Shown here piece after piece: positions 35,176 through 46,117 of a stretch of DNA of 64,000 nucleotides; the first letter of the stretch is position 1; every line of letters begins with the position of its first letter. The stretch covers positions 101,567-165,566 of the forward strand of contig QANZ01004029.1 in the NCBI GenBank assembly GCA_003254925.1, given 5' to 3'. The notes beneath the pieces were generated by a model. The model saw only the letters and a list, made by a program, of their open reading frames with translations. It did no database searches and had not been told where the DNA came from. This stretch comes from Chamaecrista fasciculata (taxonomy: Eukaryota; Streptophyta; Magnoliopsida; Fabales; Fabaceae). Both the position numbers and the translations under genes were made by a program.

Positions 35176-38065
35176 GCTTCATGGCAAAACAGATAAAATA
35201 AATGATCAGACTTTATTCATATAATGATCAGTCTCTAAAATTGATGTAATTAGTTTCACTGGATATTCTCTCTCTGGCTATCTCATTATTAATTTTTGTA
35301 TTTGGATGTCAATGGCTATAATGTACAAGCATATTCACAACTTAAAAAGAATATTTACGAACAACTAAAACCATATATATAGCAGAATAGGAGAAAGATA
35401 TCTTAAATCCTAGACATCTAAATAAATCCTATACACTAGGAAAAGAAAAGATAATAAATCCTATACAACAGGAAAAGAAAAGATAGTAGCATGTGGTGGA
35501 AATTATAATTAATATAAAATAGATTTTTGAGCTAGGTAAAATTTAATTTTGAAGAGATAAATAATGAATAAGGTGATGGGACTAGAGGATGCAGGAAGTT
35601 TTGTGGAAGAAAGGGAAGGTGTGAGGTGTCCCAAGAAGGTGCCACGGGTGTGCTATAGAGTGTAGAGGGAAGCACAAGACAAGTGTAAGGTTAATACCGG
35701 AGCATATGTTTAATAAACTAAAAGGGGATTGAATTAGCTGCTGTAATTGCACAAACGGATGAGCATATGTTTAATATATATTTGTTGTTTATATATATAT
35801 ATATAGCTGCTGATCTGACACAATGACATGAGAAAATCACATGGGTGTTAATGAAAGTAAATAAAAGCTATATAGGTATGTATATTATGGCAAAAAAAAA
35901 AACTTCATATATATATATATATGAAATAGAATCAAAAGTAAAAAGTAAGAGTAACATATTAAAGAGACTATTCAATTTCAAAGTCCTACTGATCATACCA
36001 ACTACTATATATAATATATAAAAGATCAACTTCATGCATGTCAATTAACTTTATGAAGACCATAAAACAAAGTCAACTAGACTAAGTAGAATGCAAGACA
36101 GCTTTATCAATCACAGAATTCAGAAGTAGAACTAGCATTTAGTTGAATAATCATCATCATAGCCAAAACTACTACATATGAAATGGCATTAAAATATATA
36201 TATCGGAACAACTTGTTCAAAAGAAAACTAAGATCCTACGAGATATAGTGGCTCATATCAAGAAATTCAACCATTTTTATCCTTTATGCTTCATTGAAGA
36301 CTCTCAGAAGCGCGGATAATGTATAATGATAGCCATTTCAAAAAAAAAAAAATTGAACTTAGAGAAAACTAGCGATTCAGCGGATAGTTTTAGAGGCACT
36401 AATATTAAAAAATTAAAACCTCCACGTGAATACCGCCGATTGAATCTGCGCCTCTATGACTAGCTTTACTTTCATGGCATAATTCTTTGAAAATCAGCTA
36501 ATGGTGTAGTGAGGCAGTTCCACCACCCACCACATACAAACAAAGTAAATATACGAAAACATATGCAATTACATCAGCTAAAACTAAACATGCCTAAAAT
36601 CAATTAGGTAAATACCTGAGCAGTCGATGAAAGCAATTTGGGTGAGCAAACTCTTAGGGCTCGAAAGATTTGGCAGAGAAACAGATGATCTGAGAACTGA
36701 TTAGGAATCAAGGGTCAGGAAATCGTAGTGCGAGCCTTGAATTTGATCTGCATAGCCAAATGAGAAGAAGACAGAGAAGATTAGGAGCAGAGTGAGAAGA
36801 TTAGCAATCTGACTTACCGTCGACGAGCAGATTGAGAAGAAGATTGAGAAGAAGAACTTACCGTCGACGGCACCGGCGAAGAGGTTCGACTGAAAATTGA
36901 GCAGATTGAGTCGACGACGATGAAAAATCAAGGGTTTGCAAGTGTTCGACGAACGCAAACTCAGGTTACGGGTTTCCTCTGCAATTTCACGTCTCCATCA
37001 GCAATTTACCATCCAACTTAAGCAATTGGTTCATTAAAAGTTCAATAAAAGGAAGAGTCGAAGATGAGAAGAACAAAATTACCGAAGAGTCGCCGAAGAG
37101 TCACCGAAGAGCACCGTCGAAGAACAAAATTCAAGGGTTTGCGCAAGTTTAGGTTTAATAATTTTCTTTTAAAAAAGAATTTTAAATTTCACACCAAATT
37201 TTCTTTTTAGGTTCGCGGTTAATTTTTTCACTTTGGCCGCTAGGGATTGGCTTGCCTAAACTAAATAGCTTTTTAAAAGTAATAAATATAATTGGTCAAA
37301 GTCATATTTTAGTTTCTCATATTTGCTCAAAAATTTATTTTGGTCCCTCAAGTATATTTGTTGGTCTTTTATATGGACTAAATAATATATTATTTTAATA
37401 TTTTAGAATTAAAGAGTATACCTTTTTAATTTTTCAAGGACTAAATTCTATATTTCAATCTTTTAGGGACCAACTTATCAACTCAATGAAATTTTAAGGA
37501 CCAAAATTATAGTTTACTCATAATTTTGTTCCAAAATTTGCCATTTTCGCGCGCTATCTATAATTTGGTACCAAAAATTTCAAATATTGCGAGAAACTTT
37601 TGAAAGCGATGGAAAGTTGCTGCTAATTAGTAAACCTTTCGCAGCGACATATTTTGCTACTAAAAGTTATTTGCAGCGATTTTAAGAAAGTTGCTGCCAA
37701 TAATTTAGCACCAATTTTTTTTATTTTGTTGAATAACCATTAGTAGCGAAACTCCGGATGTCGCTGCTGAACTGCATGCTTTTAGTAGCGGCTTCGCCGC
37801 TGCTGAATGTTATTAGCAGCGACTTCCATTCATTCGCTGCCTATAGTTTTCGCACCAAAATTTTAAACTTTCGCGGACAAGTATTGGCAGCAACTTTGCT
37901 AAAGTCGCTGCTAATACCTACACTTTCTGCAACGATATTTTAAGTCGCTACAAAATATGTCTATTAGCAGCGACAAATTTTAGTCGCTGCAAAAGCCCTA
38001 CTTTTCGTAGCAATATCTGTATTGCTGCAAAAAGGTCGCTGCAAAAAACCCATTTTCTTGTAGTG

Positions 38066-39519
38066 AATGAAATAAATGTCAAATTTTGAAGACTAAAATA
38101 GAATAAAAAATAATTTTAGGATCAAGCTAAAATTTACCTCATAATCTTATAAGAAATATTATATATAGAACCTTCAAAATTGTTTGCTTCACAATTTTAC
38201 TATATAAACTTTGAATTGTATTATTTATTGATTGATTGCCATGCCCGTAGACTCTGGTCATGGGAATTAATATTTATACCCGCATGAATATGAGTTCCGG
38301 TATAGCGATGATAATTTTTTACGGGTCTAGAGACGGGGATCAAAGTATCATACCCATACCCTACCCATAAACATCCCTAATAGGATGTCATATACTCACA
38401 AAAATTAAAAAGTTAAATGTGACATATATAGAATCTGTTTGGTCAACAATTACCCTTATTTTTTGTTGTGACAATTTCTTTTTTTACCCACTATAACTCT
38501 CACAAATTAAAGTTGGTTAATTTAAAAGTATATTAATAATCAATAATGTTTGTTTTCAAATTAAGTTAACATTTTTATTATTTATTAATATGTTTTGAAT
38601 TTGATAATAAAAGAATTAATTATTTTTTTCATTATTTTTATTTTCTTTCCTTAATGATTTATACTATTTATAAATATTGCAAGTTATCAAATTAAATGGG
38701 GTTTAGAAAACTTGATTAAAGCTTGGGAGACATGAGCAAGTAGAGATAAAATATCTTAAAAAAATTCCATAATCATGATAAATAATCGAAACCTTCATAA
38801 AATATCTTAAAAAATATATCTTAAAAATATTTTATAGTATATTCTAAAATATTATAATATATATATACCATTAATTTAATATATATCAAATATATAGAAA
38901 TTTTCATTTTAGTATAGGATATTAGATAATAAATATTGGGTATTGGGTAATGGGTATTCAATATTGGGTATAAGTATCTAATATCCAATATCAAATATCT
39001 ATTTGATTTTTAGGTATTTTGGGTGTTTTGAGTGTTACAAGTATTACGCGAATTCAAAAATGGATATCAATAATTGTGTCTTTTTAGATTTAAATAGGGT
39101 GTGGGTATAGGATAATTTGTACAGATTCAAATTTGGATAGTGCAAAAACAATGGTATACTTTTGATCATATTCTTACTAGCGAAATCATCATAAAATATT
39201 CTCCTAAATTAGGATCATACAGTCATACTCTTCTCGCAGACATATATATTTTTTCAAGACGTACAAAAGAAATCACATAAGAATTAACAAGATAGATTAA
39301 TTATATATATGGATAACTTTATACTTGACGTCATTTCGAAGTATCATAATTAATTATTTAGTTTTCAAGACTTATAAATTTTGTTTACTTATGAAATATG
39401 CAATATTTAATATAAATTATTTTTAAATCCATAGAACTTTTAATAAGTTTTATAAAATATTGATGTTCATAACATTGAATCACGGCACAATACAAGTAGA
39501 CCTCATCCATATAAATATA
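38066..39519. other. Intergenic with GGGTAT/ATACCC-rich MITE traces
   Basis: AT-rich. About 38236-38390 and 38920-39010 contain ATACCC and GGGTATTGGGTA words and a CATCCCTAATAGG end, suggesting MITE remnants, but no element ends could be fixed. No gene, and no SABATH first exon. Confidence 0.35.
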
Positions 39520-39897
39520 TTAGGGGCTTTGCGTGACCTAACAAGCACGCAAATATGTATATAAAATATAAAATTTTTTAAAAATTTGAATTATCAAAAT
39601 TATATAAAATAAATAACTAAATAATATTTCATCATAACAAATGGAAAAAGCAAAGCATAGACCATGGATATATGTATATATGGGAGGAAAGTGTCGAATT
39701 ATGGTTTATTAGAAGTTTTTGTTGTTTAAGAAATTTATAAAAAGTTAAAAACTGAACGTGGCAAAGATATTTACTTGAAATATTTTTGTTTGGGTGAGAT
39801 GAACGTGGGCTATAAAAAAGTGAGTGATTTCTTTTTTCTTTTAAATTTTATAATTCAATAATTTTGACGCACCCTCAGACTTATAATATAGTATAGA
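39520..39897 (-). mobile_element. Small non-autonomous Helitron, 378 bp
   Basis: On the minus strand the element begins TCTATACTATATTATAAG after a host A. It ends with GCGTG-10 nt-CACGC (a hairpin) followed by AAAGCCCCTAA and a host T. TC start, CTRR end, 3' hairpin about ten bases before the end, and insertion between A and T without target duplication are the Helitron hallmarks. No Rep/helicase coding. Confidence 0.7.
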
Positions 39898-40231
39898 TAA
39901 TACAAATTAATTTACAATAATGACAATCATGTAGAACAGGTTTTATATTTGGAAAATACTAGCTCGTTTGAGTTTTGAGAAATATATAGGCACAACACAG
40001 TATATGAGGCTATGCTCAGTCGCTCACATATATGCAAGCATGAGTCATGTACTTTTGAAGGATGATTATCATTAATAAATTATTCTTTTTACTAAACTAG
40101 CGACCCTTTTATCATTTGCAATTATCCCTCTTTAAGCTCACAAGTTTTTTTTTTTTTGCAATATAGAAGCCATTATGGCTTATATATATATTTATATATA
40201 ATTACCCATGCACACACAATATTTGCATGCA
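39898..40231. other. Sequence upstream of the SABATH exon (intron or promoter)
   Basis: AT-rich. It ends TTTGCATGCAG, a good splice acceptor for the following exon. No start-containing first exon was found. Confidence 0.45.
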
Positions 40232-41817
40232 GAGATTAGCAATTGAGGCATCCAAGAACATTGTCCAAAGTGCAATCACCAACATGTTTGACCCAAAACG
40301 TGTTTGTGCTTCTTCTACAAACCCAATTATTCGCATTGCAGACTTTGGTTGCTCCACAGGACCAAACACCTTTGTTGCAATGCAATACATGATACAAGCA
40401 ACAAAACATGTATTCCAATCACGCAATCTAATTACTCCAGAATTCCATATTTTTTTCAATGATCAAGAGTCCAATGATTTCAACACTCTCTTTCAAAAGC
40501 TTCCTCCCGATAGAAACTACTTTGTATCTGGAGTTCCTGGATCTTTTCGTGGTCGCCTGTTTCCAAAGCAGAGTCTTCATTTGGTTTACTCATCTTCAGC
40601 ACTCAATTGGATATCTAAGATGCCTAAAGAGCTTACAGATAGAAGTAGTGGCGCTTGGAACAAAGGGAGGATTTTCTATTCTAGTGCTCCAAGAGAAGTT
40701 TTTGAAGCTTATGAGAAACAATATAAGATTGAGTTTGAGTCATTTATGCATGCAAGAGCGCAAGAGGTTGTGAGCAATGGGATAATGGCACTTGAGATAC
40801 CTGCTTCCCCTGATGAGGTTGATGTCAACGATGATATGTATAATGGGATAGATTTAGATCTCTTGGGAGAATGCTTGGTGGACATGGCAAAGTTGGTAAG
40901 TAAATAGTAATAAATATTTAGCTTATCTTTCTTTTGTTGATGAATTATGTGATATGAATGAATAGCTCTTTCTAGCTTTTAATTAGTTTCAGTTTTTGGG
41001 AAATTAAGTTCTTCCTAAGCGGCCATGTCATGTATTTATGTTCTTTTTTATTAGGAAATTAGGGTTCTTAAAATTAACAAAAATTATATAAAGTCTATTA
41101 TATATATATATATATAAGTTAAGGTTCATCAATAAAAATAATGTGTCAAAAAGTTTTTAGGAAGACCTACATAATAAATATTATTTTTTGTAAGATCAAT
41201 CATAGAATTAGTTAATACAAATAAAACATTATTTTAAAAAAAAATTAAGCTATATATGAATCTCATACATATCTTGAAATTGATTGAGGTATAACCATGA
41301 GACTTGTTCTATTGGTACGATCAGTACTCAGTAGTTTATTATGTATCAAGTAATTAGCACGAATCTCATACATATATATAGAAAGGACCAACCAAGAGTA
41401 AGAATGTAATTAATATATGCAGCTCATTAATGGCTTGATTGATGTTGTCAACATTAATTGCAGGGACTAGTGAGTGAAGAAAAAGTGGACAATTTCAATG
41501 TGCCTATCTTTAACCCACGCATGAAAGATCTGAAGAAAATGCTTGAAAGTAATGAAGATTTTAGCCTAGAGCAATTGGTCACTTTGGATACTAAAACAAT
41601 GGTTGAAGAAAGTATGAAGACGTTTGTCTCTAACCTAAGAGCTGGTGTGGAAGGACTAATTGAGAAGCACTTTGGAGAAGGAGTTGTTGATGAACTTTTT
41701 GATCACTACGCCAAGAAAGTCGAGAAATTCCCAGAAATCTTGAAGTTTGACAGGATCAAAACTGTTGCAGCTTTCGCTATTCTAAAGCGCAACATGCATG
41801 CATGTGTAGATTCTTAA
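40232..41817 (+). CDS. SABATH-family carboxyl methyltransferase, first exon not found
   Basis: SAM-dependent O-methyltransferase of the salicylate/benzoate/loganate type, which methylates a carboxyl group of a small acid. Exons 40232-40895 and 41464-41817 join in frame (GTAAGT donor, TTGCAG acceptor), giving about 340 residues. Visible motifs: IADFGCSTGPNT (SAM binding), FFNDQESNDFNTLF, VSGVPGSFRGRLFP, SLHLVYSSSALNW (substrate pocket), ARAQEVVSNGIMALEIP, and the C-terminal FDRIKTVAAFAILKR. Family members have about 25 more N-terminal residues with a GG-x-G-x-x-SY motif from a separate first exon. Here the frame enters through an acceptor at 40231 and no such exon is visible in about 2 kb upstream. 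An ATG at 40227 overlaps the acceptor and would give a truncated protein. A possible AATAAA is at 41850. It resembles the At5g37990/At5g38100 branch; substrate unknown. It may be a functional gene with a distant exon or a 5'-truncated copy. Confidence 0.82.
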
Positions 41818-43995
41818 GTTCTTGTTCCTCAATTGAGAACATGCATGTTAATAAATCCTCACTAAAATTGATGTGTTGAGTGGTGAAATCTACCTAGGAA
41901 CTCATTTTAGTGAGTCTAGTGTGCGAGTGTGTTTAATAATAATTAATTGGTACTTATGATATCATGGGTGAGTAAGTCCTATGAGATGTTTGATATGTAA
42001 TTCTCTTCTAAATCGTTTTTATCAAGTAATAAAGTTTTGTATTTATTTTTTTTTGTTTCCTTGGTAAATATGACTATTACAATTGTTAAGCTTGGACTTT
42101 GATTGCCTATGAAACTTTCAAGCTTGCACCCGATAACTCTATTACTATAGGGAATCATATGCATGCTAATCTAAAATGCCACAAAGAAACATTGTCATAT
42201 ACAAGTTACAAAGAATGTACATTTTTAAGATTCGACTTGACTTAGGGAACAAACCTAATTCGAATAAAATATATCAAATATAATTGTGGGCAAAGTTATT
42301 CATAGCCAAACACAAGCATTCCATTCACATAGTATTTCTTAAAATTTATCAAATATCATAATTATCATCAAGTTTTTCATTATAGACGTTTACTATTTTG
42401 TATCTCTTTATTTCGTCTTTTCTCTTCATTTACCATTCATGTTTTACAACAACCGTTAAAAAATTATACAAATACTACCATTCTCCATCACCAAAAACAC
42501 AATAGGTACTATCGAGTCAATACCTTCTTTATGCATTCCTCTAAGAAAATTGATAAGTCTCACTTAAATATGGCCTACCCCCAATTTATAAACAACAATG
42601 TGTATACGTTTAAGATAATCTACATTGATTCACTTTCACAAGTGTATGAGTCACCTCATAACTTGGCAACCCTTCAATCACCTCTTACAAATCTAAGCAC
42701 ATTACAATAAAGTTTAAATTGATTGCTCACTTTTATTCATATTTATATATATATATATATATATGTATATGTTCTCACGTTCTCTTATTTCATATTCACA
42801 TTTTCTTTTCAAACACCTTACAGTACTCTGTTCAACATGTCACGTATTATATATCCACCCATTTTTTTTTTAATTTTTCATCCATTCTCTACCACTCTAA
42901 GATCTTTAATCACAACCATAATTCATAAGATCTTATTTCATAACATAACTTTGTACATTAAAATAGTTGCCCATGACCACGCCATACACACAAACACATG
43001 CAACCATAATTCATACCCTTTTTTTTTTTTATCTCACAATACTCTAAAGCAGAACCATAATTAGAAACTCATAAGGTGAAGATTAAGCATACTCAACTAT
43101 ACTAAGTTTCTTATTTAATTTTCCTTATGCATTTACAAGCCCTCTTACCCACTTCATAAAGACATGTGAATTAACATACATCAATAAAATTTTCTTTTTT
43201 ATTAAAACAGTAGCACAACATTATGACATACCATCTTGCAATACACATTTAATTTCGTAAATATATTAACTCTTGGCTTTATGTTTTTCCAACACAGAAC
43301 CTAATAACAAAACCCTAATATATGCAAACTATTAAATATTAATACTTACTACAACAGAGCTTTTCTGTCACATTCATCATCAAGTTGTACTACTCGGCCT
43401 CAAGCAGAACACGTACAAACATAGTTAATGCACCAAAACTTCGCTATTAGAATATCATTGTATGACTTCCATTCTGTCATTAAAACGGGGTACCATTTTG
43501 GGAAACATTTATAGGTATGCACTCTCAAGGTTTAATTTCCTTTAATTTAGTCCTTAAATCACAATATTTTTTCCATAATGGAATTTTTTAAAAATATTTA
43601 TATCATTGGACTCCGTATCAAAATATAGGTTCAAGATATATAATTTATTTTTGAAACAATTTAACTTAACAGTTAATTTTTCCTTCTTTAAAGAAGTCAT
43701 AGACTAAACTGCAATAAAACTCAATTAAATGTTTTAACTCTAATAGCTTCCAAATTTTTCAAAGCTCATCAAAATTTCTAAATTCCCAAAATAAAACATT
43801 CTCTCCATTAATTACTTAAAAGAGATTGAAAGTAACTATTCCTCTAAAAAATCCATTTTATATACTAATGGCCTAAAAATTTTTATTCTAAATTTCTAAA
43901 TTTTCGAGATGTCACAATAATTAAGTAAGAAAATCAATAGCCATGAATTTGGAATTAGGACTATAGGAAAAAAAATAAAAAAATATCATATGAAA
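41818..43995. other. Intergenic, nothing recognised
   Basis: AT-rich with TA repeats around 42746-42764. Open frames of about 60-113 codons overlap the TA and poly-T runs and have no recognisable domain. No gene seen. Confidence 0.4.
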
Positions 43996-44829
43996 CTTGT
44001 AACATCCCAATTTTAAGAAGTGCTTCTTAATCAACTATTTCTTTCTAAAGGGCAGATTCACCGGATAACCCAAAGCGCTTCACCTCTTAGGTATTCTCTA
44101 CTCAATTAATTAATTGTAAAAATAAAGTCTTTAACTTAGACCTAAATTTAGGAGAAACAATTTTTTTTTCTAAGAGATGTTAAAACTTTAAGGTTTGACC
44201 TAAAGAGACTCTTTTCATTCTTCTTAACGAGTTCTCTGTGTTGATTTTGGAGAAAACCCCATTGTTCATCGAAATCCACTCATATGTTAGTTTCAAATCT
44301 GTGAGTGGATTTCGATGAACAATGGGGTTTTCTCCAAATACATTCTTTGTTTTTGCGGAAACCATTCCTTGATCCCATCCCCTTTCTTTAATCGTGTCAT
44401 ACCTCTGTTATTATGCATTTAATTCCTTGGGGAGGAAGTTGATGAATGAATTTGTGGAACTTAGTGAAAGCAGGGCCGGGAATTTCAAAATTTTATGGTC
44501 TAGTGACCAAATTGAAAATAATCAAATTTATTTGGTGTTGGAATGAATTTAAGCAAGGGGTTTTCTAAAAGGAATTTTTGAAATTGGGGAGTATACTGAA
44601 AAAATGTATTCTCAGGGGCCCTTTTGTGTTTAGTTGTTCAGTCCCTAGGGTCAAATGGTGTGAACAGATTCCTAATTAGTTATTACTTAAGGGAAAGAGA
44701 AATGGATCCTGGACGTTTCCCTTCTCTACAAGGAAAAGAACCTCTAATGCAAAAATAGTAAGTTTCAGGAGGCAGAAAATCAATTTTTTCTTTCTCCCTT
44801 TCTCTAACTCATTTTGACTTCTTTTTTTC
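43996..44829. other. LTR-like remnant interrupted by the Tat element
   Basis: TGTAACATCCCAATTTTAAG at 43996 resembles the start of chromovirus-type LTRs. The following sequence runs to the Tat insertion site at 44829 and would continue at 55862. No end, primer site or duplication was found, so this is a tentative reading. It contains the perfect hairpin at 44246-44338. Confidence 0.25.
44246..44338. repeat. Perfect 37-bp inverted repeat with 19-nt loop
   Basis: Arms 44246-44282 and 44302-44338 are fully complementary (starting TTTGGAGAAAACCCC). The arms are more G/C-rich than the surroundings. Could fold into a microRNA-precursor-like or siRNA-producing hairpin, or be a tiny fold-back element; no other family feature decides. 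Confidence 0.85.
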
Positions 44830-45373
44830 TGATGAACCTGGTTTTGGCCGGAGGGCATTACCTGGTTCGATGAAGCAACTCTGGGTCAAAAGTCGCCTGC
44901 AAGTTAATGAACACACCGGGGGTTTCCCTGCGATTCACCTCCGATGCTTAAGTCAGTAAAAGCCTCAGAGCAATAATGTGTGTAGAATAGCAATAGTGCG
45001 TACCTTTTTCCAGTGTTTTGGGCTTCCCTTTTATACTGGTTGAGGATAATCTGATAGGATCCGGATTTGGCTCCATATCTGATTGTGATCTTAACTAATT
45101 CGGCTGACCTGGCATAGATGCTAAGGGAAACCTTAACTGATCGTAATCTTAACTGATTTGGCCGTTAAGATTGTGCCAAAGACCTTAACAGTTGGAGTGG
45201 ATTTGGCCGTTAAGATCCAAGTCCTTTTGACCTTAAAGGTTGTTGGGCCGATTATGGCGTTCTTGGCTGGTGTAGGACCATTCGGCGTTCTTGATCAAGT
45301 AATTCCCCTAAGTGGACCTTGACCGCCACTAGTCCGAGTCCTTAGAGCCTCCAATTTATTAGGCCTATTATCA
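44830..45373 (-). repeat. 3' LTR of the Tat element (left side), 544 bp
   Basis: Begins TGATGAACCTGG and ends CTATTATCA on the plus strand. Matches the right LTR at both ends but has a shorter, different middle (about 45180-45212). Contains the minus-strand TATA box at 45026-45035. Confidence 0.92.
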
Positions 45374-46117
45374 CTAGTCCCAACAAAAGGAGTGAAGCTC
45401 TGTCCCCATCAGTGGAGTCCCTACCGAGGGCGTTGTCTCCTTCATGCTGCTTGCTGGCGTCGACGCCGTGGGTACCCCTCTAGAGCCTGAGTATTATTAT
45501 TTTCGTGATTTGTTGGGGGGTTATGGGCATCAGCGCCAAACTCTACGCTCCAGCTGGTGGAGCGTTCTCTGTGTCGACGCCATTTCAAGAGGCTTTGACC
45601 GTCATCAACGCCATCTCACCTTGTCCTTTCATATTCTTTGCCGATGTATAGCTGTCGCTTCGAATCTGAGCGTCAGGGATATCGTGGCCACGTGTCAACG
45701 CGCGACTCGCTTCTCCTCCATCATGATGGTAAATCGTGAACCGAGGGGGCGCATTTAATGCAGCGCTTCGATTTTCGTGAAAAGTTGGAAAAAACCGCCA
45801 TTTCTCTTCTTCCTCCCCTTCACTTTGTCATTTTCAGTTTTCAAACCTTTTCTCCTCCGTACTTCCTCTGCGTTTTCTTCCCTTTTGATTTGGTTTGCCT
45901 CATTCGTCCTCCTACTGCTCCATTGTTGTTGTTTGCTGTTTTCGGCAACCGAGTGAAGCTTTTGTCCGGTAAGTGATTCATCATTATCTCTCACCACTCC
46001 TTTTTGGGTTTTCGGAATTTGCTCAACCTTACCCATTGTGTTCCTGGTGTTCTTTGCAGTGTTCGTCGAGTTCTTCGGTCTTTGCTTCGTGGGTCTTCTG
46101 CCAATCTACCATCATTC
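45374..46117 (+). promoter_or_regulatory. Leader and putative promoter region of the antisense ORF
   Basis: Lies between the 3' LTR and the antisense ORF start. No gag-pol coding. A GT-AG pair (donor G|GTAAGTG at 45969, acceptor TTTGCAG at 46059) fits a 5' UTR intron. Read on the minus strand, GTTGGGACTAG immediately precedes the 3' LTR where a polypurine tract is expected; it is a weak match. Open frames here (45444-45758) have no recognisable domain. Confidence 0.4.

Larger units (their letters stand above)
33422..38065. mobile_element. CACTA-type (En/Spm) transposon, non-autonomous, with assembly gap
   Basis: The left end reads CACTACAAAAAATTAG and the right end, inverted, CACTACAAGAAAATGGG: the CACTA terminus. 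Both ends carry dense subterminal repeats of TTGCAGCGAC and its complement GTCGCTGCAA (about 33440-33939 and 37600-38050), typical binding arrays of this superfamily. No transposase or TNP gene is visible in the sequenced interior. A region near 36790-37130 has repeated CTTACCGTCGACG (minus-strand splice-donor-like). The expected 3-bp target duplication is not seen (TCA versus AAT), so the two ends might belong to different insertions or one end is altered. Open frames through the N run are artefacts. Confidence 0.65.

Noticed and set aside
33430-38050. Regularly repeated GCAGCGAC words resembling a repeat array such as CRISPR or a satellite
   Set aside because: Irregular spacing, both orientations, and location at CACTA termini fit transposon subterminal repeats; the genome is a plant.
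42719-43064. Open frames of 69 and 113 codons
   Set aside because: They begin in TA repeats and translate to hydrophobic low-complexity sequence.
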